Program-made: the position numbers and the translations under genes
Notes under the pieces: generated by a model
Told to the model about the DNA's origin: nothing
What the model saw: only the letters and a program-made list of their open reading frames with translations
Database searches by the model: none
Assembly (NCBI GenBank): GCA_030425505.1
Contig: JAUIAB010000013.1
Coordinates: forward strand, 1 to 64,000
Source: Bacteroidia bacterium
Lineage (GTDB): Bacteria > Bacteroidota > Bacteroidia > Cytophagales > Flammeovirgaceae
DNA length: 64,000 nt
Direction: 5' to 3'
Shown: piece after piece, positions 18,134-27,405 of the stretch
Numbering within the stretch: the stretch's first letter is position 1
Layout: every line of letters starts with the position of its first letter

Positions 18134-21100
18134 ATGAAAATGAAACGTAATTTATTTTACTTAATCACTACGTTCAATCTTCTGTTTCTATGTTCCAATT
18201 TGTTTGGGCAAGAAAAAGTTGTACTTGAAGATTTTTTTAATAGGAGTGACAATAGTTGGACAGAAAATTCCAGTAAGGCAAGTCTTAGTGGGGGGAAATT
18301 ATATCTCACTAATACCTCTCAATCATCTGATGGTAAGGTTACAAAACCTTTGAGTAACGAAATTAGCAGTATGAATGATTTCAAGCTGTCTTGCGATGTT
18401 AAGCTTTTAGGAACTGGTGTGCAATCTGGTAGAGCAGGAATTGAGCTAGGAAATAAGAAGATGTCTGACAGAATTTTCTTCTACATTACAAATGATGAAA
18501 AATTCCATACTCAGTTTGTAAAAAACAGACAAGTCGCAGAAAAATCTGATTGGATAAGTGAACCAGTGATAAAGCTAGGGAAAACTAATCGTTTAGAAAT
18601 AATTAAAAATGCTAGTAAGGCTTATTTTTTCATTAACGGCAAATGGGTACATTCATTTAAAGTGGATGAAGATATAACTTTTGACGTTGTATCTTTAGGC
18701 ATATCGGCTAATCGGAAAGCTGCATTTGACAATGTAATTATCAAGTACTCTCCCGCTAAATCTATAAATCTTGTTAAAGATTCTTCTCAGGGCTATAAGC
18801 TTACAAACCTTGGTAAAGGGGTTAATTCTAAATATACTGAAATGATACCTTTTGTTTCTGCTGATGGGAAAAACCTTTATTTTACTAGACTTGATCACCC
18901 TAATAATTTAGGTGATGCAAATAATGCTGGCGATATTTGGAAGTCTTCAAGAGATAAATATGATAGTTGGGGTGAAGCTGAAAATTTAAACCAGCCAATT
19001 AATAATACCAATAATGGTAATACAAACTTCATTGTTGCTATTACTGCTGATGGAAATAAGATGTATTTGAGAGGGCTTTATAATGATAGTTTTAGCCCTA
19101 TTTATAAGACTACTCAATTAGATTCTGGTTGGTCCATGCCAGAGCCTATGCCAGTAGATGAATTTGACTTTAATGGCAAACTAGTCAATGTATGTATGTC
19201 TCCTGATGAGAAAAAAATTATTTTTTCGATTAAAAGAGATGATTCTAGAGGAGAAAGAGACTTATTCGTTAGCTTTCTTAAAGCTGACAGAAAATCTTGG
19301 ACCAAACCAAAGCATATGGGAGATGTGATTAATACTGTTGGCGATGATAGTTCTCCATTTATTGCTGCTGATGGTAAGACATTGTATTATTCCACTGATG
19401 GTTTTCCTGGGTTTGGAGGCAAAGATATTTTTGTAACTAAAAGGTTAGATGAAAGTTGGACGATGTGGTCTGAGCCACAAAATATAGGAGCAGATATTAA
19501 CTCTGCCAGAGATGAAATAGATTATAAGATCCCTGCCTCAAGTGAATTTGCATATATGGCATCTTCTTCAAATCTGGATGGTGCTATGGGTAAGTCTGAT
19601 ATTTACAAAATTAAAGTTACTGATGGCGCTAAGCCCGAACCTGTTGTTTTAGTTTATGGTAAAGTTCTTAATAGCAAAACAAAAGAACCGATTGCTGCAA
19701 ATATTTCATGTAATAGCTTGAAAGATAATAAGCAAGTTGCAGCTGCAATTTCTAATCCTTCTACTGGTGCTTATCAAATTGTTCTTCCATATGGAAAAAT
19801 TTACAGCTTAATTGCTGAAAAGTCTGGTTTTTTCTCTGTTAGTGAAAATTTAGATGTTATTGATGTTTCTACTTATACCGAAATAGAAAAGGATCTATAT
19901 TTAACTCCTATTGAAGCTGGTCAATCTATTCGATTGAATAACGTTTTTTTTGAATTCAATAAATCTTATTTAAAACCTGCTTCTTACCCTGAGCTAGACC
20001 GTCTAGTTGACCTATTGAATAAAAATCAGGATTTAACTATTGAGATTAGTGGTCATACAGATAGTATTGGTAGTGCAACTTACAATAAGGCATTATCTGA
20101 AAGAAGAGCTAAATCTGTTAAAGATTACTTATTTGAAAAGGGCATGACAGAAGAAAGAGTCAATAGCCATGGATATGGTCTGGAATATCCTATAGCACAA
20201 AATGATACTGAGATTGGAAGGTCAATAAATAGAAGAGTTGAGTTTACCATTTTGGGTAATGGTGTATCTGGTTACCCTGATAGCTATACTGGTCTAGACT
20301 ATAATTTGACAAATGATAGCACTGAAGCTTCAAAAATACAGGGTGTAAATATCTTGATAAGTAGATATATTGGCGAAAAATCGTATACATTTTCGCAAAG
20401 AAAGAAAGGAGAAAGTGAAGTAGATTATAAGATTAGAGTAAACGATGCTACTAACAAAATTCAAAAGGAAAAGATAAGAGCTGAAGCTATTGACTATTAT
20501 GCAAATCAGCTTTTATCTCTGGAAGATGCGGCCATAAGCTTTGACGCAGACAAGAATGAGACAATTATTGATATTGATGGTGTAAAACCATTTAGAATAG
20601 CCATGTCGAGGAAGAAATACTATAGTTTAAAAGCAACATGGCCTAAATCAATAGTGGGAAAACCTGTTTATGACTTTGATAATGATGATGAAATCTTTGT
20701 GATGGCATTTCTAAAGCTTAATGTGCTAAGTGAAACTTTTAAAGAAGATAATATTTTAGGTCTTGTTGATGAACATTTAGAAGAAAATAGTGTAAGAAGA
20801 GCTCACAGTTTATATGAGCTTTTGCCAGGTTCTTACTTTAGTCAAAATGACTCTTCTTTAAACCATCAAATTTATCAAAGCATAGAAAATAGTATATCTC
20901 AGCAAGTGTATGATGCTTTAACAAAATTTGCAGATCAGTACATTGCACAAAAAGATTATTCTTCAGCAAAGAAAATATACGAAGCTGCTCGTCAATATAA
21001 TGATAGTAATTCTGGTGAGTTACTCTCAATGCTCACAACTATTGAACAGGAAATAGATAAAAGAGAACACCCAGGCAAATATCTTTCTAATGCTGTAAAA

Positions 21101-22033
21101 AATTCTAATACTGTTGAAGTTAGAACATTGCTTGCCTTAGGTGCGAACCCAGATTTAGAGTCAAGTGATGGAACCTCTATTATTTTTGATGCTATTGATC
21201 TAGAAAAGCCAAACATACTTAAATTACTTATTGAGAACGATGCCAACTTAGATAAAATTCATAGTGATGGGGACACTCCACTAATGCATGCAATTAAGAA
21301 GGATAAAAAGGAAATGGCATCTATTCTTATTGAAAAAGGAGCAAGTTTAAGCAGAAGAAATAATAACAATGAAAATGCAATGCACTATGCTGTTAAGTAC
21401 AAGGCTAACGATTTATTAAGTCTCGTTTTAAGTAAGGAAACTATGAATGGAATTAATAGCGAGGGCGAAACCCCTATTCATTATGCTGTTACTTACGATA
21501 ATTACGATGCTGCTTATGAGCTTATTAACAATGATGCTTTAGTAAGTTATAAAAATAAAAATGGTTTAACTCCATTATTACTAGCAGTAAAATTAAAAAA
21601 GCTAGACTTTATTCGTTTGCTACTAAGAAATGATGGATTAACAAATGATAAGTTTGAAGGAAATATTTCTCCATTGGAGTATGCCATAAATAATAACTTA
21701 TTTAATGTTGCTGAAGTACTAATAAACTATGGTGGAGGCATTCAAAAGTTTGATCTAGGTAGTGGTGAAAACAATTTGTTGATACAGAGTATTGTATCTA
21801 AAAACAATGATTATGCTAAGCTTTTAGTTTATGAAGGAGCTGATCTATCAATAACTGCAAGTTCTAAGAAATGGACTCCATTACATTATGCAGCAAGTAT
21901 TGGCAATGAAGAAGTTGCAAGTGCTATAGTAGCAAAAGACCCAGAATTAACTAAAGTTAAAGATTTATACAACGATAAACCTAAAAATATCGCTAAAGAT
22001 AAAGGATATAAAGAGTTAGCTAAGATGTTATAA
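18134..22033 (+). CDS. OmpA-family outer membrane protein with LamG-like, PD40 and C-terminal ankyrin repeats
   Basis: The protein has 1,299 residues. A signal peptide (1-25) is followed by a LamG-like domain (~28-210), PD40/WD40-like beta-propeller repeats (~232-490, strands such as PFIAADGKTLYYSTDG), a carboxypeptidase-regulatory-like fold (~503-590) and an OmpA peptidoglycan-binding domain (~600-705: VFFEFNKSYLKP, ISGHTDSIGS, NRRVEF). The first part is the common Bacteroidota PD40-OmpA arrangement. Unusually, it continues with a ~270-residue helical region and about ten ankyrin repeats (~985-1299; TPLMHAIKK, TPIHYAVT, TPLHYAAS). The last codons lie in a terminator hairpin. OmpA binding places it in the periplasm. 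Confidence 0.88.
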   Translation: MKMKRNLFYLITTFNLLFLCSNLFGQEKVVLEDFFNRSDNSWTENSSKASLSGGKLYLTNTSQSSDGKVTKPLSNEISSMNDFKLSCDVKLLGTGVQSGRAGIELGNKKMSDRIFFYITNDEKFHTQFVKNRQVAEKSDWISEPVIKLGKTNRLEIIKNASKAYFFINGKWVHSFKVDEDITFDVVSLGISANRKAAFDNVIIKYSPAKSINLVKDSSQGYKLTNLGKGVNSKYTEMIPFVSADGKNLYFTRLDHPNNLGDANNAGDIWKSSRDKYDSWGEAENLNQPINNTNNGNTNFIVAITADGNKMYLRGLYNDSFSPIYKTTQLDSGWSMPEPMPVDEFDFNGKLVNVCMSPDEKKIIFSIKRDDSRGERDLFVSFLKADRKSWTKPKHMGDVINTVGDDSSPFIAADGKTLYYSTDGFPGFGGKDIFVTKRLDESWTMWSEPQNIGADINSARDEIDYKIPASSEFAYMASSSNLDGAMGKSDIYKIKVTDGAKPEPVVLVYGKVLNSKTKEPIAANISCNSLKDNKQVAAAISNPSTGAYQIVLPYGKIYSLIAEKSGFFSVSENLDVIDVSTYTEIEKDLYLTPIEAGQSIRLNNVFFEFNKSYLKPASYPELDRLVDLLNKNQDLTIEISGHTDSIGSATYNKALSERRAKSVKDYLFEKGMTEERVNSHGYGLEYPIAQNDTEIGRSINRRVEFTILGNGVSGYPDSYTGLDYNLTNDSTEASKIQGVNILISRYIGEKSYTFSQRKKGESEVDYKIRVNDATNKIQKEKIRAEAIDYYANQLLSLEDAAISFDADKNETIIDIDGVKPFRIAMSRKKYYSLKATWPKSIVGKPVYDFDNDDEIFVMAFLKLNVLSETFKEDNILGLVDEHLEENSVRRAHSLYELLPGSYFSQNDSSLNHQIYQSIENSISQQVYDALTKFADQYIAQKDYSSAKKIYEAARQYNDSNSGELLSMLTTIEQEIDKREHPGKYLSNAVKNSNTVEVRTLLALGANPDLESSDGTSIIFDAIDLEKPNILKLLIENDANLDKIHSDGDTPLMHAIKKDKKEMASILIEKGASLSRRNNNNENAMHYAVKYKANDLLSLVLSKETMNGINSEGETPIHYAVTYDNYDAAYELINNDALVSYKNKNGLTPLLLAVKLKKLDFIRLLLRNDGLTNDKFEGNISPLEYAINNNLFNVAEVLINYGGGIQKFDLGSGENNLLIQSIVSKNNDYAKLLVYEGADLSITASSKKWTPLHYAASIGNEEVASAIVAKDPELTKVKDLYNDKPKNIAKDKGYKELAKML

Positions 22034-22051
22034 AACATCTTAGCTTTTTTT
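22018..22051 (+). terminator. Rho-independent terminator between convergent genes
   Basis: A 12-bp perfect stem (AGCTAAGATGTT at 22018-22029, AACATCTTAGCT at 22034-22045) with a 4-base loop is followed by seven T. The left arm encodes the last residues of the OmpA-ankyrin gene and the right arm encodes the end of the convergent pspA-like gene. The T-run is on the plus strand only, so it serves the OmpA-ankyrin gene. Confidence 0.85.
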
Positions 22052-22747
22052 CTCATTGAGTTTAAGTTTGGCTTTTAGAGCTTCAAGGGAAGATGATGTA
22101 GTCCCTTCTCCTAGTGCTTGGTTTATTTCTTTGTCTACGTCTGCTTCTAATTCTGCCATTTCACCATAAGATTCGGCAAGTGCTTCTTGTTGCTCTACTT
22201 TTTCTTTCATTCTTTCAAGCATTGAAAGTGTACCTGTAGAGTCTACATTAGAAAGGTGCTTATTGAGCTTCTGAGTAGCTGAACTTACTTTTGCTCTAGC
22301 CTTCAGCATCTTTAGCTCGTTTTCCCAAGAGGTAATTTGAGACTTAAGCTGTTGAACATTTTGTTCCATTTTTGCTACAGAAGCATCATTTTTGTCTAGC
22401 ATCTGCTGTGAAGTAGTTGCATTTCGTATTGCCTTTTCTTTTTTTGCTAAAGCTTCTGAAGCAAGTCTATCTGCTTCGTCAACGGAAATTCCTCCTTTTT
22501 CTGCTTTATTCAAAAGCAAAATAGCTTTTTGCTCATAATCTTTAGCCTGATTTTTATATACCGCTAGCTCTCTTTTAGTTTTAATACTAATGGACTTAAT
22601 TTCTGCTAATGACTTTAAGCTATCGTTGAGATCTTTCTTTAGATCCCTGATCCCTTGCTCCGTCATCTTGATCGGATCTTCTAGCTTGTCTATTGCAGCG
22701 TTTGCTTCCGCTTTTCCTATATTGAATAATCTCTTAAATAATGACAT
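22040..22747 (-). CDS. PspA/IM30 family membrane-stress protein
   Basis: The 235-residue protein consists almost wholly of coiled-coil helices, as expected for the ESCRT-III-like PspA/Vipp1 family. It starts with the amphipathic MSLFKRLFNIGKAEANAAID, followed by the conserved EDPIKMTEQGIRDLKKDL that begins the long hairpin. The family binds stressed membranes. It lies two bases downstream of the YbjN-like gene on the same strand and is clearly co-transcribed with it. Confidence 0.9.
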   Translation of the reverse strand: MSLFKRLFNIGKAEANAAIDKLEDPIKMTEQGIRDLKKDLNDSLKSLAEIKSISIKTKRELAVYKNQAKDYEQKAILLLNKAEKGGISVDEADRLASEALAKKEKAIRNATTSQQMLDKNDASVAKMEQNVQQLKSQITSWENELKMLKARAKVSSATQKLNKHLSNVDSTGTLSMLERMKEKVEQQEALAESYGEMAELEADVDKEINQALGEGTTSSSLEALKAKLKLNEKKS

Positions 22748-22749
22748 TT

Positions 22750-23142
22750 TTATTGTTTTGAAAAGTTTAAAATTTCCTCATAATTTTCTGAAAGCATCAT
22801 GCTTATTGAGTTCAACGAACCTTCTAGCTCATTCAAATCTAGGTTTTCTAACTGCAAGGAGTCTCTAAATACAACCTTTTTGCCTGTAGAGTCCAAAGCA
22901 AATGCTCCATGGACAACTTCTCTATTTTTTTGTAGTAGTTTTTTAAATACTTCCTGGTTGTCTTGCTTAAGCTCAAATAGAAATAGCTCTATCACTAAAA
23001 CTGGAGCTTCGCAGTCAATTAGCAGGTTAACAATTCCTGCATCTTCGTTACTTACAAAGACTAGTTCTTCTTCTACATTTTCAAAAGTTATTTCATAGTC
23101 TAATGAACGGAGAAACTCTTTTACTTTCTCAAAATGATTCAT
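22750..23142 (-). CDS. YbjN / type III chaperone-like small protein
   Basis: The 130-residue acidic protein has the two-layer fold pattern of YbjN/Tir-chaperone-like proteins (LDYEITFENVEEELVFVS, then a strand-rich INCEAPVLVIELFLFE-like stretch and a C-terminal helix). Small proteins of this class commonly precede PspA genes (YjfI with YjfJ in E. coli). The two-base gap to pspA supports a joint role; a chaperone or partner function is inference. Confidence 0.65.
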   Translation of the reverse strand: MNHFEKVKEFLRSLDYEITFENVEEELVFVSNEDAGIVNLLIDCEAPVLVIELFLFELKQDNQEVFKKLLQKNREVVHGAFALDSTGKKVVFRDSLQLENLDLNELEGSLNSISMMLSENYEEILNFSKQ

Positions 23143-23223
23143 ATTATTTTTAATTTATTGTATAAGTTTCAAACAAATTAATGAGCTATATGCTTTGTTC
23201 ACAATTTTTTATAAGCTTTAACT

Positions 23224-23595
23224 TTATTTTCTTTTTGACTGATATTTAACTGTCTCGTCTAAAACTATAGCTTCTTGGATAGTCTCATATACTAACTCAT
23301 TAATTTCTTTTAAGCTACTAAGTAATATGCTTCCCACTTGGCTTCTTCCTTTGAAGTCCAGTAAACCATTGGAGTTTGACATTTCATTAGCTCTTGTAAA
23401 AGCCAACTCTATTCCTCCACTTTTTACTGGGTTAAAATAGCAGATCCAACTTTTGCCAAAATAGAATGGCCACTTGAACCTCATTTTTGAACTAATCTTT
23501 GGGTAGCTAAGCAATAGGTTATGTAACTGCACCATTATCCCTTTTTGAACTTTTTCATAGGCATTAATAAATTCTATCGGGCTGTTATTTTCCAT
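23224..23595 (-). CDS. DUF1801 domain protein
   Basis: The 123-residue cytoplasmic protein matches the DUF1801/YdhG-like pattern: PIEFINAYEKVQKGIMVQLHNLLLSYPKI at the N-terminus, KMRFKWPFYFGKSWICYFNP in the core, IELAFTRANEMSNSNGLLDF, then SQVGSILLSSLKEIN. The function is unknown. It stands alone between the pspA pair and divergently transcribed dapD. Confidence 0.8.
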   Translation of the reverse strand: MENNSPIEFINAYEKVQKGIMVQLHNLLLSYPKISSKMRFKWPFYFGKSWICYFNPVKSGGIELAFTRANEMSNSNGLLDFKGRSQVGSILLSSLKEINELVYETIQEAIVLDETVKYQSKRK

Positions 23596-23709
23596 GCTTA
23601 CTTTATTCTTGGTTTACTAAAATACCAAATTTAGATTTCTATAATTAGATGCTCTCTCAAGTGAAAGATTACCACTATCTTAGTTTTCTAATTTTAGTTA
23701 ATCATTACG

Positions 23710-24522
23710 ATGCATAGGAAAGACTTAATCGAAGAAATTTGGAATGATAAATCTCTTTTGAAGCAGCAGGAAAGTAAAGATGCTATATCTTCTATTATTG
23801 AAGATCTAGACAAAGGGAAATTAAGAGTAGCGGAGCCAAAGGGAAAAGAGTGGTTAGTTAATGAGTGGATCAAAAAAGCAGTAATCTTATATTTTCCTAT
23901 CAGACCTATGGAAACAATAAAAGTGGGCCCTTTTGAGTTTCATGATAAAATTCCTTTAAAAACCAATTACAGTGAACAGAAAATAAGGGTAGTTCCTCAT
24001 GCAATAGCTCGGTATGGGTCATTTATTAATAAAGAGGTTATTATGATGCCATCCTATATCAATATAGGGGCTTATGTAGACTCAGGCACAATGGTAGATA
24101 CATGGGCTACAGTTGGAAGCTGTGCCCAAATAGGCAAAAATGTTCATATTAGTGGAGGAGTTGGCATTGGTGGAGTACTTGAGCCTGTTCAAGCTGCTCC
24201 TGTAATTATCGAAGATGGCTGTTTTATTGGCTCAAGGTGTATTATCGTAGAAGGAGTCAAAATTGAAAAAGAAGCTGTCTTAGGTGCTAATGTTACTATT
24301 ACAGCTAACTCTAAGGTCATTGATGTTTCTGGAGATGAACCTATCGAATATAGAGGATATGTTCCAGAAAGGTCTGTAGTTATACCAGGTTCTTACTCCA
24401 AAAAATTTCCTGCAGGAGAGTACCAAACTAGCGCTGCTTTAATCATCGGTAAAAGGAAGAAAAGTACAGATTTGAAGACTTCATTAAATGAAGTCTTAAG
24501 AGAAAACAATATAGCTGTTTAG
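23710..24522 (+). CDS. dapD: 2,3,4,5-tetrahydropyridine-2,6-dicarboxylate N-succinyltransferase
   Basis: The enzyme transfers succinyl from succinyl-CoA to tetrahydrodipicolinate in the succinylase branch of lysine and meso-diaminopimelate synthesis (EC 2.3.1.117). The 270-residue length is standard. The N-terminal helical domain is followed by a left-handed beta-helix of hexapeptide repeats (MMPSYINIGAYVDSGTMVDT, VGSCAQIGKNVHISGGVGIG) and the substrate-loop VIIEDGCFIGSRCIIVEG. The 3' end overlaps convergent recO by four bases. Confidence 0.95.
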   Translation: MHRKDLIEEIWNDKSLLKQQESKDAISSIIEDLDKGKLRVAEPKGKEWLVNEWIKKAVILYFPIRPMETIKVGPFEFHDKIPLKTNYSEQKIRVVPHAIARYGSFINKEVIMMPSYINIGAYVDSGTMVDTWATVGSCAQIGKNVHISGGVGIGGVLEPVQAAPVIIEDGCFIGSRCIIVEGVKIEKEAVLGANVTITANSKVIDVSGDEPIEYRGYVPERSVVIPGSYSKKFPAGEYQTSAALIIGKRKKSTDLKTSLNEVLRENNIAV

Positions 24523-25202
24523 GTCGAAAATAGGGCTTTTAGTATTTTAATCGACTTCATTTCTGCAAAGTTATCAAAGTGGTATTGGTAGAATTGTATT
24601 AGGATATCTAATAGCTCGTTTCTAGATTCTCTTGAGAGTAATTGCAATTGCTTATTGTCTTTTTTGAGAAGACCTTCAATAGTAACAACTTGATTTTTAG
24701 TTAAATGAGCTGTACATATATTTATCTCTTCAAAGTTTTGTATTCCTGTAATCTTAAAACCAAAATACTCTGCGATATAAAACATGAGCTCGATGTGAAA
24801 TGATTGGTTAAAAGGTTTTTTATCAAAATGTAATAAGGATCTAAGCATGAATTGAAAGAGCTCTTGGTCTATTTTTTCTGTTTTTACTATTTTCTGAAAA
24901 AACTCAGCTAAAAAAAATAAAACGGACGATTTTTTGTAGTCTAGCTGAATGGATTGGTATAAGTAAAAAAATTTTGCCTCGCTAATTCTGTTAAGCTCTA
25001 TATGCTCTTTATTGTATACTAAAAGCTCAAGTATAGCTAAAGGCTGAAATAAAGAAATGGTAAACTTAGTCTTTTTACTGGATCTTACGTTGTTTACAAT
25101 ATATGATTTCACCCCTAATTTCTCTGTGAAAATTTTTACTATTATAGAATGTTCTTTAAACTTGATATATCCTAAGACGATTCCTCTAGTCTTTACTAAC
25201 AT
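24519..25202 (-). CDS. recO: DNA repair protein RecO
   Basis: RecO anneals single strands and loads RecA in the RecFOR pathway. The 227-residue protein has the N-terminal OB-fold signature KTRGIVLGYIKFKEHSIIVKIFTEKLG and the helical middle with FLAEFFQKIV. It lacks a complete four-cysteine zinc site, as in many Bacteroidota homologues. It converges with dapD. Confidence 0.88.
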   Translation of the reverse strand: MLVKTRGIVLGYIKFKEHSIIVKIFTEKLGVKSYIVNNVRSSKKTKFTISLFQPLAILELLVYNKEHIELNRISEAKFFYLYQSIQLDYKKSSVLFFLAEFFQKIVKTEKIDQELFQFMLRSLLHFDKKPFNQSFHIELMFYIAEYFGFKITGIQNFEEINICTAHLTKNQVVTIEGLLKKDNKQLQLLSRESRNELLDILIQFYQYHFDNFAEMKSIKILKALFST

Positions 25203-25250
25203 TTATGCAATACCCTATTATCTTAACTTCTTGAATAACTTTTTATAAAA

Positions 25251-25688
25251 ATGAGAAAAAATAAATTCTTTTATTTCTGTTTTTTTGCCTTTGCACTATT
25301 ATTTACTTCATCTAAAAGTTGGTGCCAGAACTCTATTTTTGGTGAGTGGAATACCTACGATGACGAAACTGGTAAGAAAAAATCTACAGTAGAAATTTAT
25401 AAGAAAGGTAGTAAAGCGTATGGTAAAGTTATTGATTTACAAAAAGATAATGTTGCCTATACCATTTGTAAGAAATGTACTGGAGAAGATAAAGATAAGC
25501 CTATTGTGGGGCTTGAAATAATTAAAGATATGGAAAAGGATGACGATGTGTGGAAGGATGGGACAATTTTAGATCCTAAGAATGGAAAAGTATATTCTTG
25601 CAAGATTTGGTTGGAGAATGATTCCACATTAATGGTACGTGGCTATGTGTCATTCTTTTTTAGAACGCAAACTTGGCGACGGAATTAA
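25251..25688 (+). CDS. DUF2147 domain secreted protein
   Basis: The 145-residue protein has a signal peptide (1-~25, ending around SKSWCQN) and a lipocalin-like DUF2147 domain: FGEWNTYDDETGKKKSTVEIYKKG, a CKKC pair at mid-protein, then GTILDPKNGKVYSCKIWLEN and LMVRGYVSFFFRTQTWRR at the end. The family has no firm function. It is divergent from recO with only 48 bases between them. Confidence 0.85.
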   Translation: MRKNKFFYFCFFAFALLFTSSKSWCQNSIFGEWNTYDDETGKKKSTVEIYKKGSKAYGKVIDLQKDNVAYTICKKCTGEDKDKPIVGLEIIKDMEKDDDVWKDGTILDPKNGKVYSCKIWLENDSTLMVRGYVSFFFRTQTWRRN

Positions 25689-25699
25689 TCCTGTTTTAC

Positions 25700-25720
25700 A
25701 AATCTTATAAAGGTTTTTTA
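25700..25720 (+). terminator. Weak terminator-like hairpin after the DUF2147 gene
   Basis: A 7-bp stem AAATCTT/AAGGTTT (one G-U pair) with a 3-base loop is followed by a run of T within a few bases of the stop at 25688. The short stem makes it a weak candidate. Confidence 0.4.
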
Positions 25721-25931
25721 CAATAAGAAAATACTTTAATTTATATAGTTTAAATAATTGATTTTAAGGTATTTAAAAAACAATTATTAGTCAAAAAGTT
25801 TAACTATTAAAACATTCTGTTATCAAATTTTACATATGTAATATTTATACCAAACAGTACTAAAACATCAAATGCTTATTATCGTTATTTATGATTATAA
25901 AATCAAACGGATAATTAAGTTGCCTATATAT

Positions 25932-26396
25932 ATGAATACTGCTTCAAGTCAGGATAACATCAGAACCAATAATACTTCTGCTAAAACTGCAGTTGAAAAT
26001 GTTTTAATTGTGGATGATAGCCCTACAGATAATTTCATTAATGAAAGGCTAATTCGTTATTACAAGTTTTCGAACAAAGTTGTTTCAAAAACTTCTGGCT
26101 TTGAAGCATTATCCTACTTAAGAGACAATCAAGACTCTTTAGATAACTTACCAGATATCATTTTTTTAGACATAAATATGCCTGTAATGAATGGTTTTGG
26201 TTTTGTTGGTGAATTTGAAAAGCTTCCAGAAAGTATAACGAATAAAACGAAAATAGTTATTCTTTCTAGCTCTGAAAACCCCAGAGACATTGCCAAAATT
26301 CAAAATCATGAGAGTGTAATACATTACATATCCAAGCCTTTATCTGAAGAAAGTTTAGCAAAGGTAGATTCCATGATAACTTCTTTTTATCAATAG
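25932..26396 (+). CDS. Single-domain response regulator
   Basis: The 154-residue protein is a receiver domain without an output domain. It has the acidic pocket VDDSPTDN, the phospho-acceptor Asp in FLDINMPVMNG, the Ser/Thr region VILSSS and the invariant Lys in YISKPL. This type (RcpA/CheY-like with a ~10-residue insertion before the acceptor) often serves PAS/histidine-kinase partners. The frame opens at 25872, but MNTASSQ at 25932 is the likely start because the preceding 20 residues are unlike the family. A hybrid or PAS kinase lies 9 kb away; pairing is unproven. Confidence 0.88.
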   Translation: MNTASSQDNIRTNNTSAKTAVENVLIVDDSPTDNFINERLIRYYKFSNKVVSKTSGFEALSYLRDNQDSLDNLPDIIFLDINMPVMNGFGFVGEFEKLPESITNKTKIVILSSSENPRDIAKIQNHESVIHYISKPLSEESLAKVDSMITSFYQ

Positions 26397-26411
26397 TTTA
26401 TCTTAGTTTTT

Positions 26412-26822
26412 TTAATGAGGTAATTTTTCTTTCAGTAACCCATAAACAAAAGTGCCTAAAATAGCACTTAGCAAAGCTAAAATTACTACCCAGTAGCCAC
26501 TACCAATTAATGCGTATAATGGTCCTGGGCAAGCACCCGTTAGGGTCCATCCCATTCCAAATAGCATTCCTCCTATTATATTTCCTTTTGTAAAACTTTT
26601 TGGAGTCAAAGCAACTTTATTGCCATTTATTGCTTTAATATTCATTTTTTTAATGATAAATACAATTATTGCTGCTGTGACTATAGCACTAATTATGACT
26701 CCATACATATGAAATGACTCAAAAAGAAACATTTCCTGAATTCTAAACCAGGAAATAACTTCAGTTTTATACAGGATAAAGCCAAATAGTGCTCCTAATA
26801 TCAAGAATTTTATATTTTTCAT
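26412..26822 (-). CDS. YeeE/YedE-type membrane subunit (DUF6691, PmpB-like)
   Basis: The 136-residue protein has four transmembrane helices and the conserved TGACPGPLYALIGSG motif, whose cysteine is thought to pass thiosulfate or persulfide sulfur in YeeE/TsuA-type transporters. It is last of the five-gene sulfur operon and is 12 bases after its partner subunit. Two half-size subunits together equal one full YeeE (known for PmpA/PmpB). Confidence 0.85.
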   Translation of the reverse strand: MKNIKFLILGALFGFILYKTEVISWFRIQEMFLFESFHMYGVIISAIVTAAIIVFIIKKMNIKAINGNKVALTPKSFTKGNIIGGMLFGMGWTLTGACPGPLYALIGSGYWVVILALLSAILGTFVYGLLKEKLPH

Positions 26823-26834
26823 AGAGTTATATGA

Positions 26835-27401
26835 TTAAAAAAATAATGGCAAAACGATATAGGTCATTAATAAACCTCCGATAAAAAAACTTATAGATGC
26901 TATTAGTGATGGGAGTTGGAAATTAGACAAGCCCATAATAGTATGCCCAGAAGTACAACCTCCTGCATACCGTGTTCCAAAACCAACACAAAAACCTCCT
27001 ATAATTTGAAACATAAATCCTTTTGGTGTCAATAGGTTTTCAAAAGAAAATATTTGACTTGGGATATATCCAGTGAAGTTTGTCACTCCGAGTTCTCTCA
27101 AGTGCTCTTTAGTCCCTTCAGTGATCTCTATTGGAGAGGTTGAAAGAAATAAAGTTGAGCCTATCATCCCCCCAAGTACAATACCTAATACAAACCAGAG
27201 ATTCCATGATTGAGATTCCCAATCGTAATTAAAAAATTTTATTTTTCTAGGGATTATAGCTGCGCAAATATGTCGGAATGAAGAAGAAACACCCATTTGC
27301 TTATTGCCAACTATTAATAATAAACCAACAGTCAACCCAATTAATGGACCACCTACATACCATGACCAGGGTTGCGATATATATTCTACTATATTCATCA
27401 A
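26835..27401 (-). CDS. YeeE/YedE-type membrane subunit (PmpA-like)
   Basis: The 188-residue protein has several transmembrane helices and the hallmark GFGTRYAGGCTSGHTIMGLS, the cysteine motif of YeeE/YedE sulfur transporters. It pairs with the following DUF6691 subunit and sits four bases after the persulfide dioxygenase gene, so sulfur-compound transport linked to persulfide detoxification is the likely job. Confidence 0.87.
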   Translation of the reverse strand: MMNIVEYISQPWSWYVGGPLIGLTVGLLLIVGNKQMGVSSSFRHICAAIIPRKIKFFNYDWESQSWNLWFVLGIVLGGMIGSTLFLSTSPIEITEGTKEHLRELGVTNFTGYIPSQIFSFENLLTPKGFMFQIIGGFCVGFGTRYAGGCTSGHTIMGLSNFQLPSLIASISFFIGGLLMTYIVLPLFF

Positions 27402-27405
27402 TGAT

